A DNA stretch of 64,000 nt, taken from assembly GCA_030428905.1 (NCBI GenBank), contig JAUIED010000004.1, positions 1 through 64,000 of the forward strand. The letters are read 5' to 3'. Below the pieces are notes generated by a model. That model was given only the letters and a program-made list of their open reading frames with translations, searched no databases and was not told the DNA's origin. How positions within the stretch are numbered: position 1 is the first letter of the stretch; every line of letters starts with the position of its first letter. Of the stretch, positions 34,943 to 44,138 are shown one piece after another. The position numbers and the translations under genes are program-made. Origin of the DNA: Gammaproteobacteria bacterium (GTDB taxonomy: Bacteria; Pseudomonadota; Gammaproteobacteria; Pseudomonadales; Azotimanducaceae).

Positions 34943-34973
34943 TTGACCTAAAGTAAGCTTGAGGTCTTAGGCT
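34943..34973 (+). promoter_or_regulatory. SoxR-dependent promoter
   Basis: TTGACC (-35, 34943-34948) and TAGGCT (-10, 34968-34973) are separated by 19 bases, the long spacer typical of MerR-type activation. Centred between them is CCTAAAGTAAGCTTGAGG (34947-34964), a close match to the SoxR-box consensus CCTCAAGTTAACTTGAGG. Transcription would run rightward into the VOC gene at 35004. Confidence 0.8.
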
Positions 34974-35003
34974 GTGCCCGTCAATCGAAAACAGGAGAAC
35001 GAC

Positions 35004-35381
35004 ATGGCACAACTCGAACACGTGAACGTTACCGTCAGCGATCCGGCGAAAACCGCAGCGCTGCTTGGCGACATCTTTGGTTGGCACGTGCGCTGGTCCG
35101 GACCATCACAGATGGGTGGCAACACGGTGCACGTGGGCACCGATGATACCTATGTCGCGGTTTATACCTGCGACGGCAAGCCGCAGGATGGGCCTGATGC
35201 GGGATTGACCAAGTCAGGGCTGAACCATATAGGTGTGCTGGTGGATGACCTTGACGCTGTAGAAGCGCGGGTTCGTGCGTCGGGCCTCGAGCCGTTCAGC
35301 CATCAGACCTACGACCCGGGGCGCCGGTTCTACTTTCTTGACTCGGACGGTGTGGAGTACGAGGTGGTGAGCTACGCGTAG
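35004..35381 (+). CDS. VOC family protein, SoxR-regulated
   Basis: A 125-residue glyoxalase-fold protein: LEHVNVTVSDPAKTAALLGD and IFGWHVRW, then GLNHIGVLVDDLDAVEARVR and YFLDSDGVEYEVVSYA. AGGAG precedes ATG 35004. The SoxR promoter directly upstream indicates induction by redox-active compounds such as phenazines or quinones. It could sequester or modify such a compound, or an electrophile formed by it. Confidence 0.88.
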   Translation: MAQLEHVNVTVSDPAKTAALLGDIFGWHVRWSGPSQMGGNTVHVGTDDTYVAVYTCDGKPQDGPDAGLTKSGLNHIGVLVDDLDAVEARVRASGLEPFSHQTYDPGRRFYFLDSDGVEYEVVSYA

Positions 35382-35408
35382 TGCTGCGTCCTGGCTCGTG
35401 GCCGCCGC

Positions 35409-36176
35409 TCAGAAGTTGACGCCCCGGGTAAACGCCCCGTCCACCCGCACGGTGGTGCCGTTCACCCAGCTCGCGGCGGGGCTGGCGAGGAAAGTCGCTA
35501 CGCGGGCGACCTCTTCGCCCGTACCCATGCGTTTGGTGGGGTGGTAGTCGCGGTCGCGCTCGTACAGTGCCGGGGCGTTGTCCTTGATGCCGTTCCACAC
35601 CCCATGCTCGATGAAGATCGGCCCGGGCGCGACGGTGTTGGCGCGTATGCCTTTTGGTCCCCATTGCTGGGCGAGCTGCGCCATGTGACGAATCGAGGCG
35701 GCTTTCATGGCGCCATAGCTCGGGCTGATGGGCACGTCGTGGTGCTCGATGCCGGTAATGGAGGCGATCTGCACCAATGCCGCGCGCTCGGACTGTTCGA
35801 GAAAGGGCAAGGCGCCTTCGCTCATGCCTACCATGCCGAGCACATCGACGTTGAAGTTGTTGATCCAGGACTGCGGCCCCGGGCCTGGTTGGCCGCTGGC
35901 GGTGGCGTTGTGCACGACGATGTCGATGCCGCCGAGTGCTGCCGCGGCATCCTGCATCCAAGCCACGGTGGCGTCGTAATTCGTCACGTCGCACACCTGT
36001 CCGACGGCGGTGCCGAGCGAAGATAGTTCTTTCAGCGCTGCATCCACGCCCTCGCGTCTGCGTGCAGCGATACTCACCGAAACCCCTTCGGCCATGAGTT
36101 GTTTGGCAATCGCGAGCCCGATGCCCTGTGTACCTCCGGATATGACGGCTTTCGCCCCGGTCAGTCCAAGATCCAT
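35409..36176 (-). CDS. Short-chain dehydrogenase/reductase
   Basis: A 255-residue classical SDR: SGGTQGIGLAIAKQLMAEGV (cofactor motif about 12-18), VVHNATASGQPGP, catalytic Ser in IASITGIEHH, YGAMK (Tyr-x-x-x-Lys), and C-terminal WVNGTTVRVDGAF. ATG 36176 with AGGAG upstream is chosen over the longer frame to 36251. It is divergent from the LLM oxidoreductase gene. The two may catalyse successive oxidation or reduction steps. Confidence 0.88.
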   Translation of the reverse strand: MDLGLTGAKAVISGGTQGIGLAIAKQLMAEGVSVSIAARRREGVDAALKELSSLGTAVGQVCDVTNYDATVAWMQDAAAALGGIDIVVHNATASGQPGPGPQSWINNFNVDVLGMVGMSEGALPFLEQSERAALVQIASITGIEHHDVPISPSYGAMKAASIRHMAQLAQQWGPKGIRANTVAPGPIFIEHGVWNGIKDNAPALYERDRDYHPTKRMGTGEEVARVATFLASPAASWVNGTTVRVDGAFTRGVNF

Positions 36177-36222
36177 GCTGCATGCTCCTGTGTTTGTTCG
36201 CAGGAAGAATACCTGGTGTGGT

Positions 36223-36252
36223 TTTACTTTGTGCGTGGCGATGGTGTGCAAT
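36223..36252 (+). promoter_or_regulatory. Candidate promoter of the LLM oxidoreductase gene
   Basis: TTTACT (36223-36228) and TGCAAT (36247-36252) are spaced 18 bases apart, about 33 bases ahead of ATG 36285. Both hexamers are only partial consensus matches. Confidence 0.3.
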
Positions 36253-36284
36253 ACGTAATCGTTATCTCACTACAGGTGCCTCAC

Positions 36285-37130
36285 ATGAAATTCGCCCTGG
36301 TCCCCGTCAATGTCGGTGTGCAGTCCGCCGAGCAGATGCTCGGCATCGCGCGCGCCGCGGAAGAACTCAACTTCGAATCCGTGTGGACCTTCGAGCACGT
36401 CATCGTGCCGATGGACTACGACTCGAAGTATCCCTACAACCCCACGGGCAAGATGGGCATTCCGCCCGAGACCAACTTCGTCGACCCGCTGGTAGGCATC
36501 GCCGCCATGGCGGCGGTTACCGAGCGGCTGAAGTTCGGTACCGGGGTGAACATCCTCTCCCAGGCGAACCCGTTGTACGTCGCCAAACAGGCTGCAAGCC
36601 TGGACTTCGTCTCGGGCGGGCGTTTCATGCTGGGCGTTGGCATTGGTTGGCTGCGCGAAGAGTTCCGAGCGGCCGGCGTTCCGTTCGAGCGTCGCGGTGC
36701 ACGTTTCGATGACTACGTGGAAGCCATGCGCAAGATCTGGAGCGGCGAGGTTGTGGAGCATCAGAGCGATTTCCTCGACTGGACGGGTTTCAAGAGCTAT
36801 CCGGTACCGCGGCAGCTGCCGGTGGTGATGGGTGGTGACAAGGGCAAGATCTTCGAGCGCATCGCAAAGCATGGCGACGGCTGGTTTGCGCCCATACAGG
36901 ACGTCGAAGACCTGCCGCCGGCCCTCGATCGCCTGCGCGCAGCGTGTGACGCGCAAAAGCGCGACTTCTCTGACATCGAGATCAGCTGCATGTGGACCAC
37001 CCAGGGCGGGGCGGATGCGGTGGCGCGCTATGCCGAGGCCGGTGCGCACCGGCTCATCGTACCCCTGCAGGCACTCGGCGATGACCCGCTGGCGGGCATG
37101 CAGCGACTGTCTGCCGATGTGATCGTCTAG
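36285..37130 (+). CDS. LLM class flavin-dependent oxidoreductase (F420-type)
   Basis: A 281-residue luciferase-like TIM barrel: NFESVWTFEHVIVP, AAMAAVTERLKFGTGVNILS, and the conserved FVSGGRFMLGVGIGWLREEF with FDDYVEAMRKIW. This subgroup is often annotated as F420-dependent; whether F420 or FMN is used here cannot be told, and F420 biosynthesis genes would need to be found elsewhere. ATG 36285 follows AGGTG. It sits opposite an SDR gene and before a VOC gene, in a region of small-molecule oxidoreductases. Confidence 0.85.
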   Translation: MKFALVPVNVGVQSAEQMLGIARAAEELNFESVWTFEHVIVPMDYDSKYPYNPTGKMGIPPETNFVDPLVGIAAMAAVTERLKFGTGVNILSQANPLYVAKQAASLDFVSGGRFMLGVGIGWLREEFRAAGVPFERRGARFDDYVEAMRKIWSGEVVEHQSDFLDWTGFKSYPVPRQLPVVMGGDKGKIFERIAKHGDGWFAPIQDVEDLPPALDRLRAACDAQKRDFSDIEISCMWTTQGGADAVARYAEAGAHRLIVPLQALGDDPLAGMQRLSADVIV

Positions 37131-37191
37131 CGGCGCCAGGCCGCGGGGAGTAGTCTTCCCCGCGGCATTCAACCACCAGGAGAAACACTCG

Positions 37192-37566
37192 ATGTTCAGC
37201 CATGTGATGCTCGGCGCCAACGACGTTGCCGCCTCGAAAACGTTCTACGACGCCGTGCTCGGGGCGCTGGGCCATAAGCCCGGTGTGATGGACCCCAACG
37301 GCCGCTGCTTCTACTTTACGCCGTCCGGCATCTTTGCCCTCACGCCGCCCATCGACGGAAAGCCTGCCTCCCACGGTAACGGCTCGACCATCGGTTTCGC
37401 CGCCGCAAACCCGGCAGAGGCCGATGCATGGCACGCGGCTGGCATTGCGAATGGTGGTACAACCTGCGAAGACCCGCCCGGTGAGCGCGAAGGTTCTGGG
37501 TTGTACCTCGCCTACCTGCGCGACCCCTCAGGCAACAAGATCTGCGCGCTGCACCGCCTCGGCTGA
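37192..37566 (+). CDS. VOC family protein
   Basis: A 124-residue glyoxalase-like protein of the short type: MFSHVMLGANDVAASKTFYD with AVLGALG, then GSTIGFAAANPAEADAWHAA and LYLAYLRDPSGNKICALHRL. GGAG precedes ATG 37192. It follows the LLM oxidoreductase by 61 bases and ends before a strong hairpin. Such short VOC proteins are widespread and of uncertain substrate. Confidence 0.85.
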   Translation: MFSHVMLGANDVAASKTFYDAVLGALGHKPGVMDPNGRCFYFTPSGIFALTPPIDGKPASHGNGSTIGFAAANPAEADAWHAAGIANGGTTCEDPPGEREGSGLYLAYLRDPSGNKICALHRLG

Positions 37567-37576
37567 TCCTGCTATT

Positions 37577-37607
37577 GGGCGGGTGTAGTACACCCGCCCT
37601 AATTGTC
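37577..37607 (+). terminator. Terminator-like hairpin after VOC gene
   Basis: GGGCGGGTGTA (37577-37587) and TACACCCGCCC (37589-37599) form an 11-bp stem, followed by TAATTGT. It lies 10 bases after the VOC stop, separating the LLM/VOC unit from the next gene. Confidence 0.65.
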
Positions 37608-37658
37608 GTCGCATCTACCGCTGAGCACCATGGAGCTCCCTGACAATGAGAGCGTGCC

Positions 37659-38294
37659 ATGGCCATTCGAATCCCTTCACTGTTTCTGCTGGTTGCCATC
37701 GCCATGTTGCATGCGCCGGTGGCGCAGGCCGATCTGCAGACGGTGTGTCCTGAAGCCTACAAACACCTGCAAACTGCTGAGCAGCACCGCAACGCCTGGC
37801 TTAAGCACCTGCAGACCATGGAATCCATCGATGCGAAGAAAAATGCCAGCATCGGTCGGGCCATCGATGAACTGCGCGAAATTTCCTTTCAGAACGCCAT
37901 CGCGGACGCCGCCACCGATGCGGCCTTCGAAGCGTCTCAGGATATCGTCGAACTGTTCGGCAAACGCTGTATGCGGGTGGGGGCGAAAGTCATCGGCAAG
38001 GCCAACGCCATTGTCAGCGTGCTGCAAACGGCGCTGAGCCTGTCCAACATTGCCCCGGGTGTGATCGATGCCCTTGGGCTGAACTCGGCGCAGGCGGAAG
38101 CCTATGCCAACGCGCAGAGTGCCGGCGCCTGGGAGGCCAACCGCATGGAAAAGGCCATGGCCGCCTACAAAGCTGCGCTTGAAAAGTGCAAGTGCAAGCG
38201 CGCATCGAAGACGCCGCCGGTGGTCGGCAAGGATGACAGTAAGGAGCCGTCCAAGAGCGTGCAGGACGAAGGCGGCCATCCCCAGCGCCGCTGA
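37659..38294 (+). CDS. Secreted alpha-helical protein of unknown function
   Basis: A 211-residue exported protein not matched to any family I know. A signal peptide (about 1-24) probably ends at AQA before DLQTV. The mature part is predicted mostly helical, with long Ala/Lys/Glu-rich segments (HRNAWLKHLQTMESIDAKKN, ANRMEKAMAAYKAALEKCKC), four cysteines and a hydrophilic Lys/Asp tail. The hydrophobic centre (AIVSVLQTALSLSNIAPGVI) could pack in a bundle. It stands alone between a VOC gene and the molybdenum hydroxylase genes. A periplasmic or surface role is an inference. Confidence 0.6.
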   Translation: MAIRIPSLFLLVAIAMLHAPVAQADLQTVCPEAYKHLQTAEQHRNAWLKHLQTMESIDAKKNASIGRAIDELREISFQNAIADAATDAAFEASQDIVELFGKRCMRVGAKVIGKANAIVSVLQTALSLSNIAPGVIDALGLNSAQAEAYANAQSAGAWEANRMEKAMAAYKAALEKCKCKRASKTPPVVGKDDSKEPSKSVQDEGGHPQRR

Positions 38295-38307
38295 AGTCCA
38301 ACCCGCG

Positions 38308-38336
38308 TTGACTGTAACCAAAAGTAACGGGACACT
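38308..38336 (+). promoter_or_regulatory. Candidate promoter of the molybdenum hydroxylase operon
   Basis: TTGACT (38308-38313) and GACACT (38331-38336) are 17 bases apart and lie 35 bases ahead of the GTG start at 38371. Confidence 0.4.
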
Positions 38337-38370
38337 GCGCCTCCGTTGACCTGCAACCGAGGCGCACCCC

Positions 38371-38844
38371 GTGATCCGATTCGAACTCAATGGCCACATC
38401 GTCGAAACGGACGACGCCCCCGACACGCCGCTGCTGTGGGTGGTGCGCGACACCTTCAAGCTCAAAGGTTCCAAGTACGGCTGTGGCGCCGGCCTCTGCG
38501 GCGCCTGCACCATGCATCTGGACGGCCAGGCGGTGCGCACCTGCGTGCTGCCGGTATCGGCGGTAGCCGGTAAGACCATCACCACCATCGAAGGGCTCGG
38601 CACGCCGGAAGCGCCGCATCCGCTACAGGCGGTGTGGGCGGAGCAGGGGGTTCCCCAGTGCGGCTACTGCCAGTCCGGTCAGATCATGAGCGCGGCGGCG
38701 CTTCTCGAGTCGAACCCGGCGCCCAGCGACGAGCAGGTTGAACAGGCCATGGCCGGCAACATTTGCCGTTGCGGTTGCTACCCGCGCATCAAGCAGGCCA
38801 TTCTCACCGCCGCGGCGGAGCTGGCGGTGGAGGTGACGGCATGA
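38371..38844 (+). CDS. Molybdenum hydroxylase [2Fe-2S] small subunit (IorA-type)
   Basis: A 157-residue electron-transfer subunit. The plant-type [2Fe-2S] ligands are in KYGCGAGLCGACTMHLDG with a later RTC (about 40-63). The second cluster domain has CGYCQSGQIM and NICRCGCYPRIKQAI (about 99-145). This is the two-subunit isoquinoline 1-oxidoreductase/aldehyde oxidoreductase type. The start is GTG 38371. Its stop overlaps the large-subunit ATG (ATGA at 38841). Confidence 0.92.
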   Translation: MIRFELNGHIVETDDAPDTPLLWVVRDTFKLKGSKYGCGAGLCGACTMHLDGQAVRTCVLPVSAVAGKTITTIEGLGTPEAPHPLQAVWAEQGVPQCGYCQSGQIMSAAALLESNPAPSDEQVEQAMAGNICRCGCYPRIKQAILTAAAELAVEVTA

Positions 38845-41036
38845 GCACCGCGAATCTGTCTCGCAGAGGATTCCTCAAGACCAGCGGCATCGTTGGCGGC
38901 GGCCTGGTCGTGGGTTTCTCCCTCAACGGCTGCAGTGCCGGGCCTGTGCCGCTGAAGTCCGTGGCCAGCGCCTGGGCGCCCAACGCCTTTGTGCAGATCA
39001 CGCCGGACAACGTGATGCGCTTTTACTGCCCGCGAGACGAGATGGGGCAGGGCGTGACCACCGGGCTCGCCACGCTGGTGGCGGAAGATCTGGATGTCTC
39101 CCCGGAGCGGCTGCTCATCGAGCTTGCAGGGCCGCACCCGGACTACAACAACCCGGCGTTCGGCGCCCAGGGCACCGGCGGCAGCACGTCGGTGAAGGCG
39201 CATTACACGCAGCTTCGGCAGGTGGGTGCCGATGTGCGCCAGGTGTTGCTGCAGGCCGCAGCGCAGGACCTGGGTGTGCCGATAGATTCGCTGGATACCG
39301 ACGATGGCCACATCGTGCACGGCGATGATCGGTTGCCCTACGGGCGCTTCGTTGCAACTGCCGCCGGGCTTGAAATTGGCGGCGGCGCGGCTTTGAAACC
39401 GCCCAGCGCATTCAAACACATCGGCCGCGAGTTCCCGCGCCTGGATGCGCTGGCCAAGTCCACGGGCACCGCGCAGTTCGGTATCGATGTGGACGTGCCC
39501 GGCATGGAGCACGCAGTCGTGGTTCGCTGCCCGGTCGCCGGCGGTACCGTAAAGCGCTTCGAGTCCGAAGCTGCGCGCGCCATGCCCGGTGTCACCGCTG
39601 TGGTGCAGATCTCCAGCGGCGTGGCGGTTGTCGCGCAGAAGTACTGGCAGGCCAAACAGGCCGCCGGAAAGCTGGAGGTGGAGTGGACGTCTCCACAGCT
39701 TGCCGACGTCAGCTCTGCTGACATGCGCGCGGAATACGCACTCGCCTTGGAGGACGCGGGCGATACGGCGCATTCCGAAGGCGATCTCGAAGCGGGTTTT
39801 ACTTCGGCACAGACGGTGATCGAGCAGGACTACTGGGCGCCGTACCTGTCGCACTCGCCCATGGAGCCCATGAATGCCGTGGTGCATGTCCGAGAGGGCG
39901 AGGCCGATGTGTGGAGCGGTACTCAGGGTATTGGCATCGCGCAAGGGCTGGTGGCTCGTTACGCCGGGCTCGATGTGGAAAACGTGCGCGCACACGCAAC
40001 CTATCTCGGCGGCGGCTTTGGCCGTCGCGCCACGCTCACGCACATCATCGAGGCGACCGAAGTCTCTGTTGCCACTGGCAAGCCGATCCACCTGTTGTGG
40101 AGCCGCGAGGACGACATCCGCCACGGCGTGTTCCGGCCGGCATCCCTCGTGCGCATTCGCACGGGTGTGGACGACGAAGGACGGCTGACTGCCTGGCAGG
40201 CCCGCCGCGTGGGCGGCAACATCACGCCTTACACGCTGAAGGCGGCGCTGCCCGGCGTGCTGCCGTCGCTCGGTGATGGAACCGTGGATTGGCTTGTTGG
40301 CGTTGCCCACGGCGCGTTCGACGGCTGGGTGGTGGATTCGTCTGGCGTGGAAGGCCTGCATGAGGATCTGGACGTTGCCAATGTCGCGGTGGAACACGTC
40401 ACGCGGGAGAACGGCCTGCCGCTCACCTTCTGGCGCTCGGTGGGGCACTCTTACACCGCCTTTGCCAAGGAGACCGCGCTCGATGAGTTGGCGGTGCAGG
40501 CGGGCATCGATCCGATCGAGCTGCGCCTGCGCAACACCGGCGGCAAACCGCGCCTGCAGGGCGTGATCCGCGAAGCGGGTGCACGCATGCAGCAAATGCA
40601 GCCAGCGCCCGGTCGCAGTCTCGGTTTTGCGGCGCACAGTTCTTTCGACACCGACGTTGCCGAGGTGGCAGAGGTGAGTGTGGAGGGCGGCCGCATCCGC
40701 GTGCACAAAGTGCTGTGTGTGGTGGACTGCGGCATCGCCGTAAACCCGGACGTGGTACGCGCACAGATGGAAGGGGCGATCATGTTCGGGCTGACGGCTG
40801 CGTTGCACGGCGAGCACACACTGGAGAACGGCGCTGTGGTGCAGAGCAATTTTCACGACTATCCGATTCTGCGCATGAACGAAGCGCCAGAAGTGGAGGT
40901 GGTGATCATCGAAAGCGCCGAAGAACCCACCGGTGTGGGTGAGCCGGGTCTGCCTCCCATCGCGCCGGCGGTGGCCAATGCGGTGTATGCGGCTACCGGT
41001 CAGCGCCTGCGGTCGCTGCCGCTCCGGTTGGCCTAA
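38841..41036 (+). CDS. Molybdenum hydroxylase large subunit with Tat signal (IorB-type)
   Basis: A 731-residue molybdopterin-cytosine-dinucleotide subunit. The N-terminus carries a twin-arginine signal ([10 protein letters not shown]) and a lipobox-like SLNGC, indicating export with the small subunit. Molybdopterin regions include [36 protein letters not shown] and the catalytic Glu in [20 protein letters not shown] near the C-terminus. IorB-like enzymes hydroxylate N-heterocycles or oxidise aldehydes in the periplasm. No cytochrome c subunit or XdhC/MCD maturation gene is next to it. It ends four bases inside the convergent CMD gene. Confidence 0.9.
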   Translation: MSTANLSRRGFLKTSGIVGGGLVVGFSLNGCSAGPVPLKSVASAWAPNAFVQITPDNVMRFYCPRDEMGQGVTTGLATLVAEDLDVSPERLLIELAGPHPDYNNPAFGAQGTGGSTSVKAHYTQLRQVGADVRQVLLQAAAQDLGVPIDSLDTDDGHIVHGDDRLPYGRFVATAAGLEIGGGAALKPPSAFKHIGREFPRLDALAKSTGTAQFGIDVDVPGMEHAVVVRCPVAGGTVKRFESEAARAMPGVTAVVQISSGVAVVAQKYWQAKQAAGKLEVEWTSPQLADVSSADMRAEYALALEDAGDTAHSEGDLEAGFTSAQTVIEQDYWAPYLSHSPMEPMNAVVHVREGEADVWSGTQGIGIAQGLVARYAGLDVENVRAHATYLGGGFGRRATLTHIIEATEVSVATGKPIHLLWSREDDIRHGVFRPASLVRIRTGVDDEGRLTAWQARRVGGNITPYTLKAALPGVLPSLGDGTVDWLVGVAHGAFDGWVVDSSGVEGLHEDLDVANVAVEHVTRENGLPLTFWRSVGHSYTAFAKETALDELAVQAGIDPIELRLRNTGGKPRLQGVIREAGARMQQMQPAPGRSLGFAAHSSFDTDVAEVAEVSVEGGRIRVHKVLCVVDCGIAVNPDVVRAQMEGAIMFGLTAALHGEHTLENGAVVQSNFHDYPILRMNEAPEVEVVIIESAEEPTGVGEPGLPPIAPAVANAVYAATGQRLRSLPLRLA

Positions 41037-41605
41037 CCGGCCTCGGGAAACGGCAGCTCGGCACCGTCCGGCAAGCCAACACGGAAGCCGTTCAGTGTCA
41101 TGGACACCAGGCTGTAAAAGCCGGCCAGGCTGACAAGCTCCGCCACGCCCTGCTCGCCGAAGGCGGCAATGGCGTCGGCATAGGTGGCATCGCTGATCTG
41201 GTGAGTGTTGTGCAGCTCGTGGGCGAGTGCCCATGCCGCTTTGTCACCGGCGTCGTCGAGTTGCGGCGCCTCGCCGCAACGAATGGCGTCGATCACGCCG
41301 TCCGGCACGCCGGCTTTGCGCGCCATGGGTTCGTGGGCATACCACTCGAACTGCGCCCGCCAGTGGGCGCCGGTGACGAGGATGACGAGCTCTATGTAAC
41401 GCCGATCCACGCTGCTCTCGAAGCGGAACAACCCACCCAGCTCCACCAGCAGCTTCGCCATCTTCGGGTTGGCGAGCCAGATGTCGAACGGGCCGCCGAT
41501 GTGGCCGTCCGTCGGTTTGATCGGCCGGTTGGCGACGATGAAGTCGAACACCTCACGCTGCGCGTCGGTGAGCGAGGCCAGGGTTCTTCTCTGCAGGCGG
41601 CTCAT
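41033..41605 (-). CDS. Carboxymuconolactone decarboxylase (CMD) family protein
   Basis: A 190-residue all-helical CMD/AhpD-fold protein: IELVILVTGAHWRAQFEWYA and HEPMARKAGVPDGVIDAIRC, then ALAHELHNTHQISDATYADA and VAELVSLAGFYSLVSMTLNG. The AhpD CxxC is absent, replaced by GAHWRAQFEWYAHE as in the non-redox CMD branch. It overlaps the end of the molybdenum hydroxylase gene by four bases and is followed by the DUF5916 gene. Substrate unknown. Confidence 0.85.
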   Translation of the reverse strand: MSRLQRRTLASLTDAQREVFDFIVANRPIKPTDGHIGGPFDIWLANPKMAKLLVELGGLFRFESSVDRRYIELVILVTGAHWRAQFEWYAHEPMARKAGVPDGVIDAIRCGEAPQLDDAGDKAAWALAHELHNTHQISDATYADAIAAFGEQGVAELVSLAGFYSLVSMTLNGFRVGLPDGAELPFPEAG

Positions 41606-41614
41606 GGCGGCTCC

Positions 41615-44068
41615 TCAGTTGGCGAAGCGGTAGCGTAGCTTGATGATGAACAGATCCACCAGTGGGTCGTCGAAGGCGTCGGTAAAGAGATCGTCGAACG
41701 GCTCGTGCGTGCGGGTGAGGGTGTTGTTGCCGCGGTTATACACCACGAACAGGTCGGTAAGCGGCGCAATCTCCCAGCGGTAGCGCAGCTGTGCGGTGAG
41801 CAGGCTCACGCGAAAGTCGTGATCTGCGAGCGTACGCGCGGCGGGGATCAGGTCGCCATCGCGATCCGGCACGGCGAAGAAGCCGCGCTCATCAGCTTTC
41901 ACGCCCGCCCACTGCAGGCTGAACCGCACCTGGTGAGCGGAGTTGATGAACCACGTCACGTTCATTTTCGGCTGCCATTCGGTGCCGTGGTAGGCGCCGA
42001 AGTTTCGCCCGCCCTGATACACCAGCCAGCCGTCGCGGGCACGGTAGGTGAGATCCAGCGAGGCGGTGAAGCTGGCGGTTGGCCGCCATGTTACGCCGAG
42101 TTTGCTCTGCCAGGTCCAGTCGCCCAGATGTTCCGACCAGCCGCCCACGCCGAACGAGTACTCCAGCGGCTTGCTGGAGTCGGTGGCGAGCAGCACGTCC
42201 CACCACATGCCGTCTTGGGTGCGGTAGGCGCCGTTGCCGCGCGTGTCCACGTCTTCGTAGCGTTCGGGAAACCAGGCAAGCGCGGTGCGCACCGTGTTGC
42301 GGCCGGGCCATATGGCCGTGTTGCGCCAATAGACGCCGCTTTCCACCACCTGACCGGAACTGACGTTGTAGCGTTGGTCGACGGTGACGCCACCGCGGTT
42401 GGCGAGCATGGGTCCGAAGCCGCCTTCGCGCACGTAGGTGTAGGTGTATTGCGCCGCCTGATAGTCGTTGCGGGCGAGAAAGCCCAAGTCGTTGACGTTC
42501 ACGGTCTCGTCGAAATAGTCAAAGCGCAGGGTGTGCCGGTTGCGGCTATCCGGGCGGTAGGAAAGATCGAGCAGGGCGCCGTCGCCGCGTACGTCGTCCA
42601 CGTCGCTTGTGAGCCACTGCAGATCGGCGCCGTAACGACCGTCTGCGGAGCTGTAGTGCAGGTCGGCTGCGTGCACCGTCGCGTCGTATGCAGGTCCCGT
42701 GACGTAGCTGCCGAAGTAGCCAGCGCCGAAACGGTTGTGGCCGCTGGATTCGTACACGGCGCGCACCACGCCGAAATCGCGCCCGTCGTCGCGCAGCGTG
42801 CGCCCGTTGTCGGCAATCCACTCCACCTCGTCTTCGAACGCGCCGAGCACGCCATAACGAAACGCGCCGGCGGAACCGGTGACTTTGGCCGCACCCAGCA
42901 GATCCGTCGGCCGCTCTCGCTCGCCGCGGCGCAGTGGCTCGGTCGTGCGCATCTGCGTGGCCGTGCCGCCGATGCGGCGGGTGTTGATGAGGGATATGGG
43001 GGCCGGCAGGTAGTCGGTGGTGAACACACGGCGAGAGGTGGTGCGGAAGTCCTCGGCATTGTAGATGCGCATGTTGTTGCCGCTGCTGGAGCGGTTGGTG
43101 GTTTCGAATACTTCGTTGCCTTCGAGGAAAAACAGGCGCTTCTCCGGGAAGAACGTTTCCAGCGCCGTGAGATTGAGCACGACATCGTCTGCTTCTACGG
43201 CGCCAAAATCCGGGTTGAGGGCTGCGGAGACCTCGAATGACGGCGATGGCTTCCAGATGAGGTCGGCGCCGATGCGTACTTCGTCTTCGTTGCGCACGCC
43301 GTCGCTGGTGCCTGACACGTAGGGGATGATCTCCTGCTGCCGCCGCGGTTCTACATGGCCGACGTTGAGGGTGTTCAGGGCGGTGACGAACTGGGGCGAG
43401 GCCTGGGAGTGGCCGGGCCACTGGTAGCGCTCGTTGATGAACGACACCGTACGAGCGATGGCAAAGCCGATCTCGCGGTCACCCGGCACGTTCGGCAGCG
43501 CCATCATCGACCAGGGTAGAAACAGTTCAACGGACCAGCCGTCTTCGATTTCGGCGGTGCGCGCCGTCCAGGGCCCGTCCCAGTCGTTGCTGTAACGCCG
43601 CTCCGGCAGCACCTTGCCGTCCATCAGCGAGCCGCCGAGCGCGACGATGAACCAGTAGGCGAAGGTACCGTTGCCGGTGGCGTCGATGGTGATGCCGAAG
43701 TTATCGCGGTCGATGAACTCATCGCGGTTGGTCAGGCGGCGGATCAGGGATTCCCGCGGCTGCTTCATGACAGCGCTGACGTACAGTCCGCGTTCGGTGG
43801 GCAGCATGCGCACTTCGGTGGGCCAGTCTGCCTTTGCGCCGGTGCCGGGCATGGAAACGAGCATCTCGTCGTGGGCGGGCACGCTCTGCCACAGCGGTTC
43901 GTCGACCAGGCCGTCCAGTTGGATTGCGACGTCGGCGTCCTGCATGGGCTGCACCGTCACATAGTGCATGGGGATGTCGTCCAGGCGGCCGGTCTCCTTC
44001 AGCGGCTCGGCGGCAAGCGCGCAAGGCAGGCACAGCAGCAGAACGATCCGACTTGGCGCAAGGCTCAC
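41615..44068 (-). CDS. DUF5916 / CBM9-like outer membrane protein
   Basis: About 817 residues. The N-terminal domain (roughly 30-220) is CBM9-like: AIQLDGLVDEPLWQSVP, LYVSAVMKQP, DNFGITIDATGNGTFAYWFI. The rest is a DUF5916 beta-barrel with the hallmark ALNPDFGAVEADDVVLNLTA followed by LETFFPEKRLFFLEG, ending in alternating strands and a terminal aromatic-rich strand (LFIIKLRYRFAN). I take GTG 44068 as the start because it places a clean signal peptide (LLLCLPCALAA) at the N-terminus. ATG 44140 would overlap the divergent acyl-CoA dehydrogenase start. Probable surface binding or uptake of a carbohydrate or hydrophobic ligand. Confidence 0.85.
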   Translation of the reverse strand: MSLAPSRIVLLLCLPCALAAEPLKETGRLDDIPMHYVTVQPMQDADVAIQLDGLVDEPLWQSVPAHDEMLVSMPGTGAKADWPTEVRMLPTERGLYVSAVMKQPRESLIRRLTNRDEFIDRDNFGITIDATGNGTFAYWFIVALGGSLMDGKVLPERRYSNDWDGPWTARTAEIEDGWSVELFLPWSMMALPNVPGDREIGFAIARTVSFINERYQWPGHSQASPQFVTALNTLNVGHVEPRRQQEIIPYVSGTSDGVRNEDEVRIGADLIWKPSPSFEVSAALNPDFGAVEADDVVLNLTALETFFPEKRLFFLEGNEVFETTNRSSSGNNMRIYNAEDFRTTSRRVFTTDYLPAPISLINTRRIGGTATQMRTTEPLRRGERERPTDLLGAAKVTGSAGAFRYGVLGAFEDEVEWIADNGRTLRDDGRDFGVVRAVYESSGHNRFGAGYFGSYVTGPAYDATVHAADLHYSSADGRYGADLQWLTSDVDDVRGDGALLDLSYRPDSRNRHTLRFDYFDETVNVNDLGFLARNDYQAAQYTYTYVREGGFGPMLANRGGVTVDQRYNVSSGQVVESGVYWRNTAIWPGRNTVRTALAWFPERYEDVDTRGNGAYRTQDGMWWDVLLATDSSKPLEYSFGVGGWSEHLGDWTWQSKLGVTWRPTASFTASLDLTYRARDGWLVYQGGRNFGAYHGTEWQPKMNVTWFINSAHQVRFSLQWAGVKADERGFFAVPDRDGDLIPAARTLADHDFRVSLLTAQLRYRWEIAPLTDLFVVYNRGNNTLTRTHEPFDDLFTDAFDDPLVDLFIIKLRYRFAN

Positions 44069-44138
44069 AATGGGTATCCCGACGACGCAAAACTCCCCAT
44101 TATACGGATACAGCGCGGGATGTGACGCGGGAGAGGAC

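Noticed and set aside
38778-41234. An 818-codon open frame on the minus strand opposite the molybdenum hydroxylase large subunit
   Set aside because: It lacks any recognisable motif and is the antisense image of a gene with clear molybdopterin motifs.
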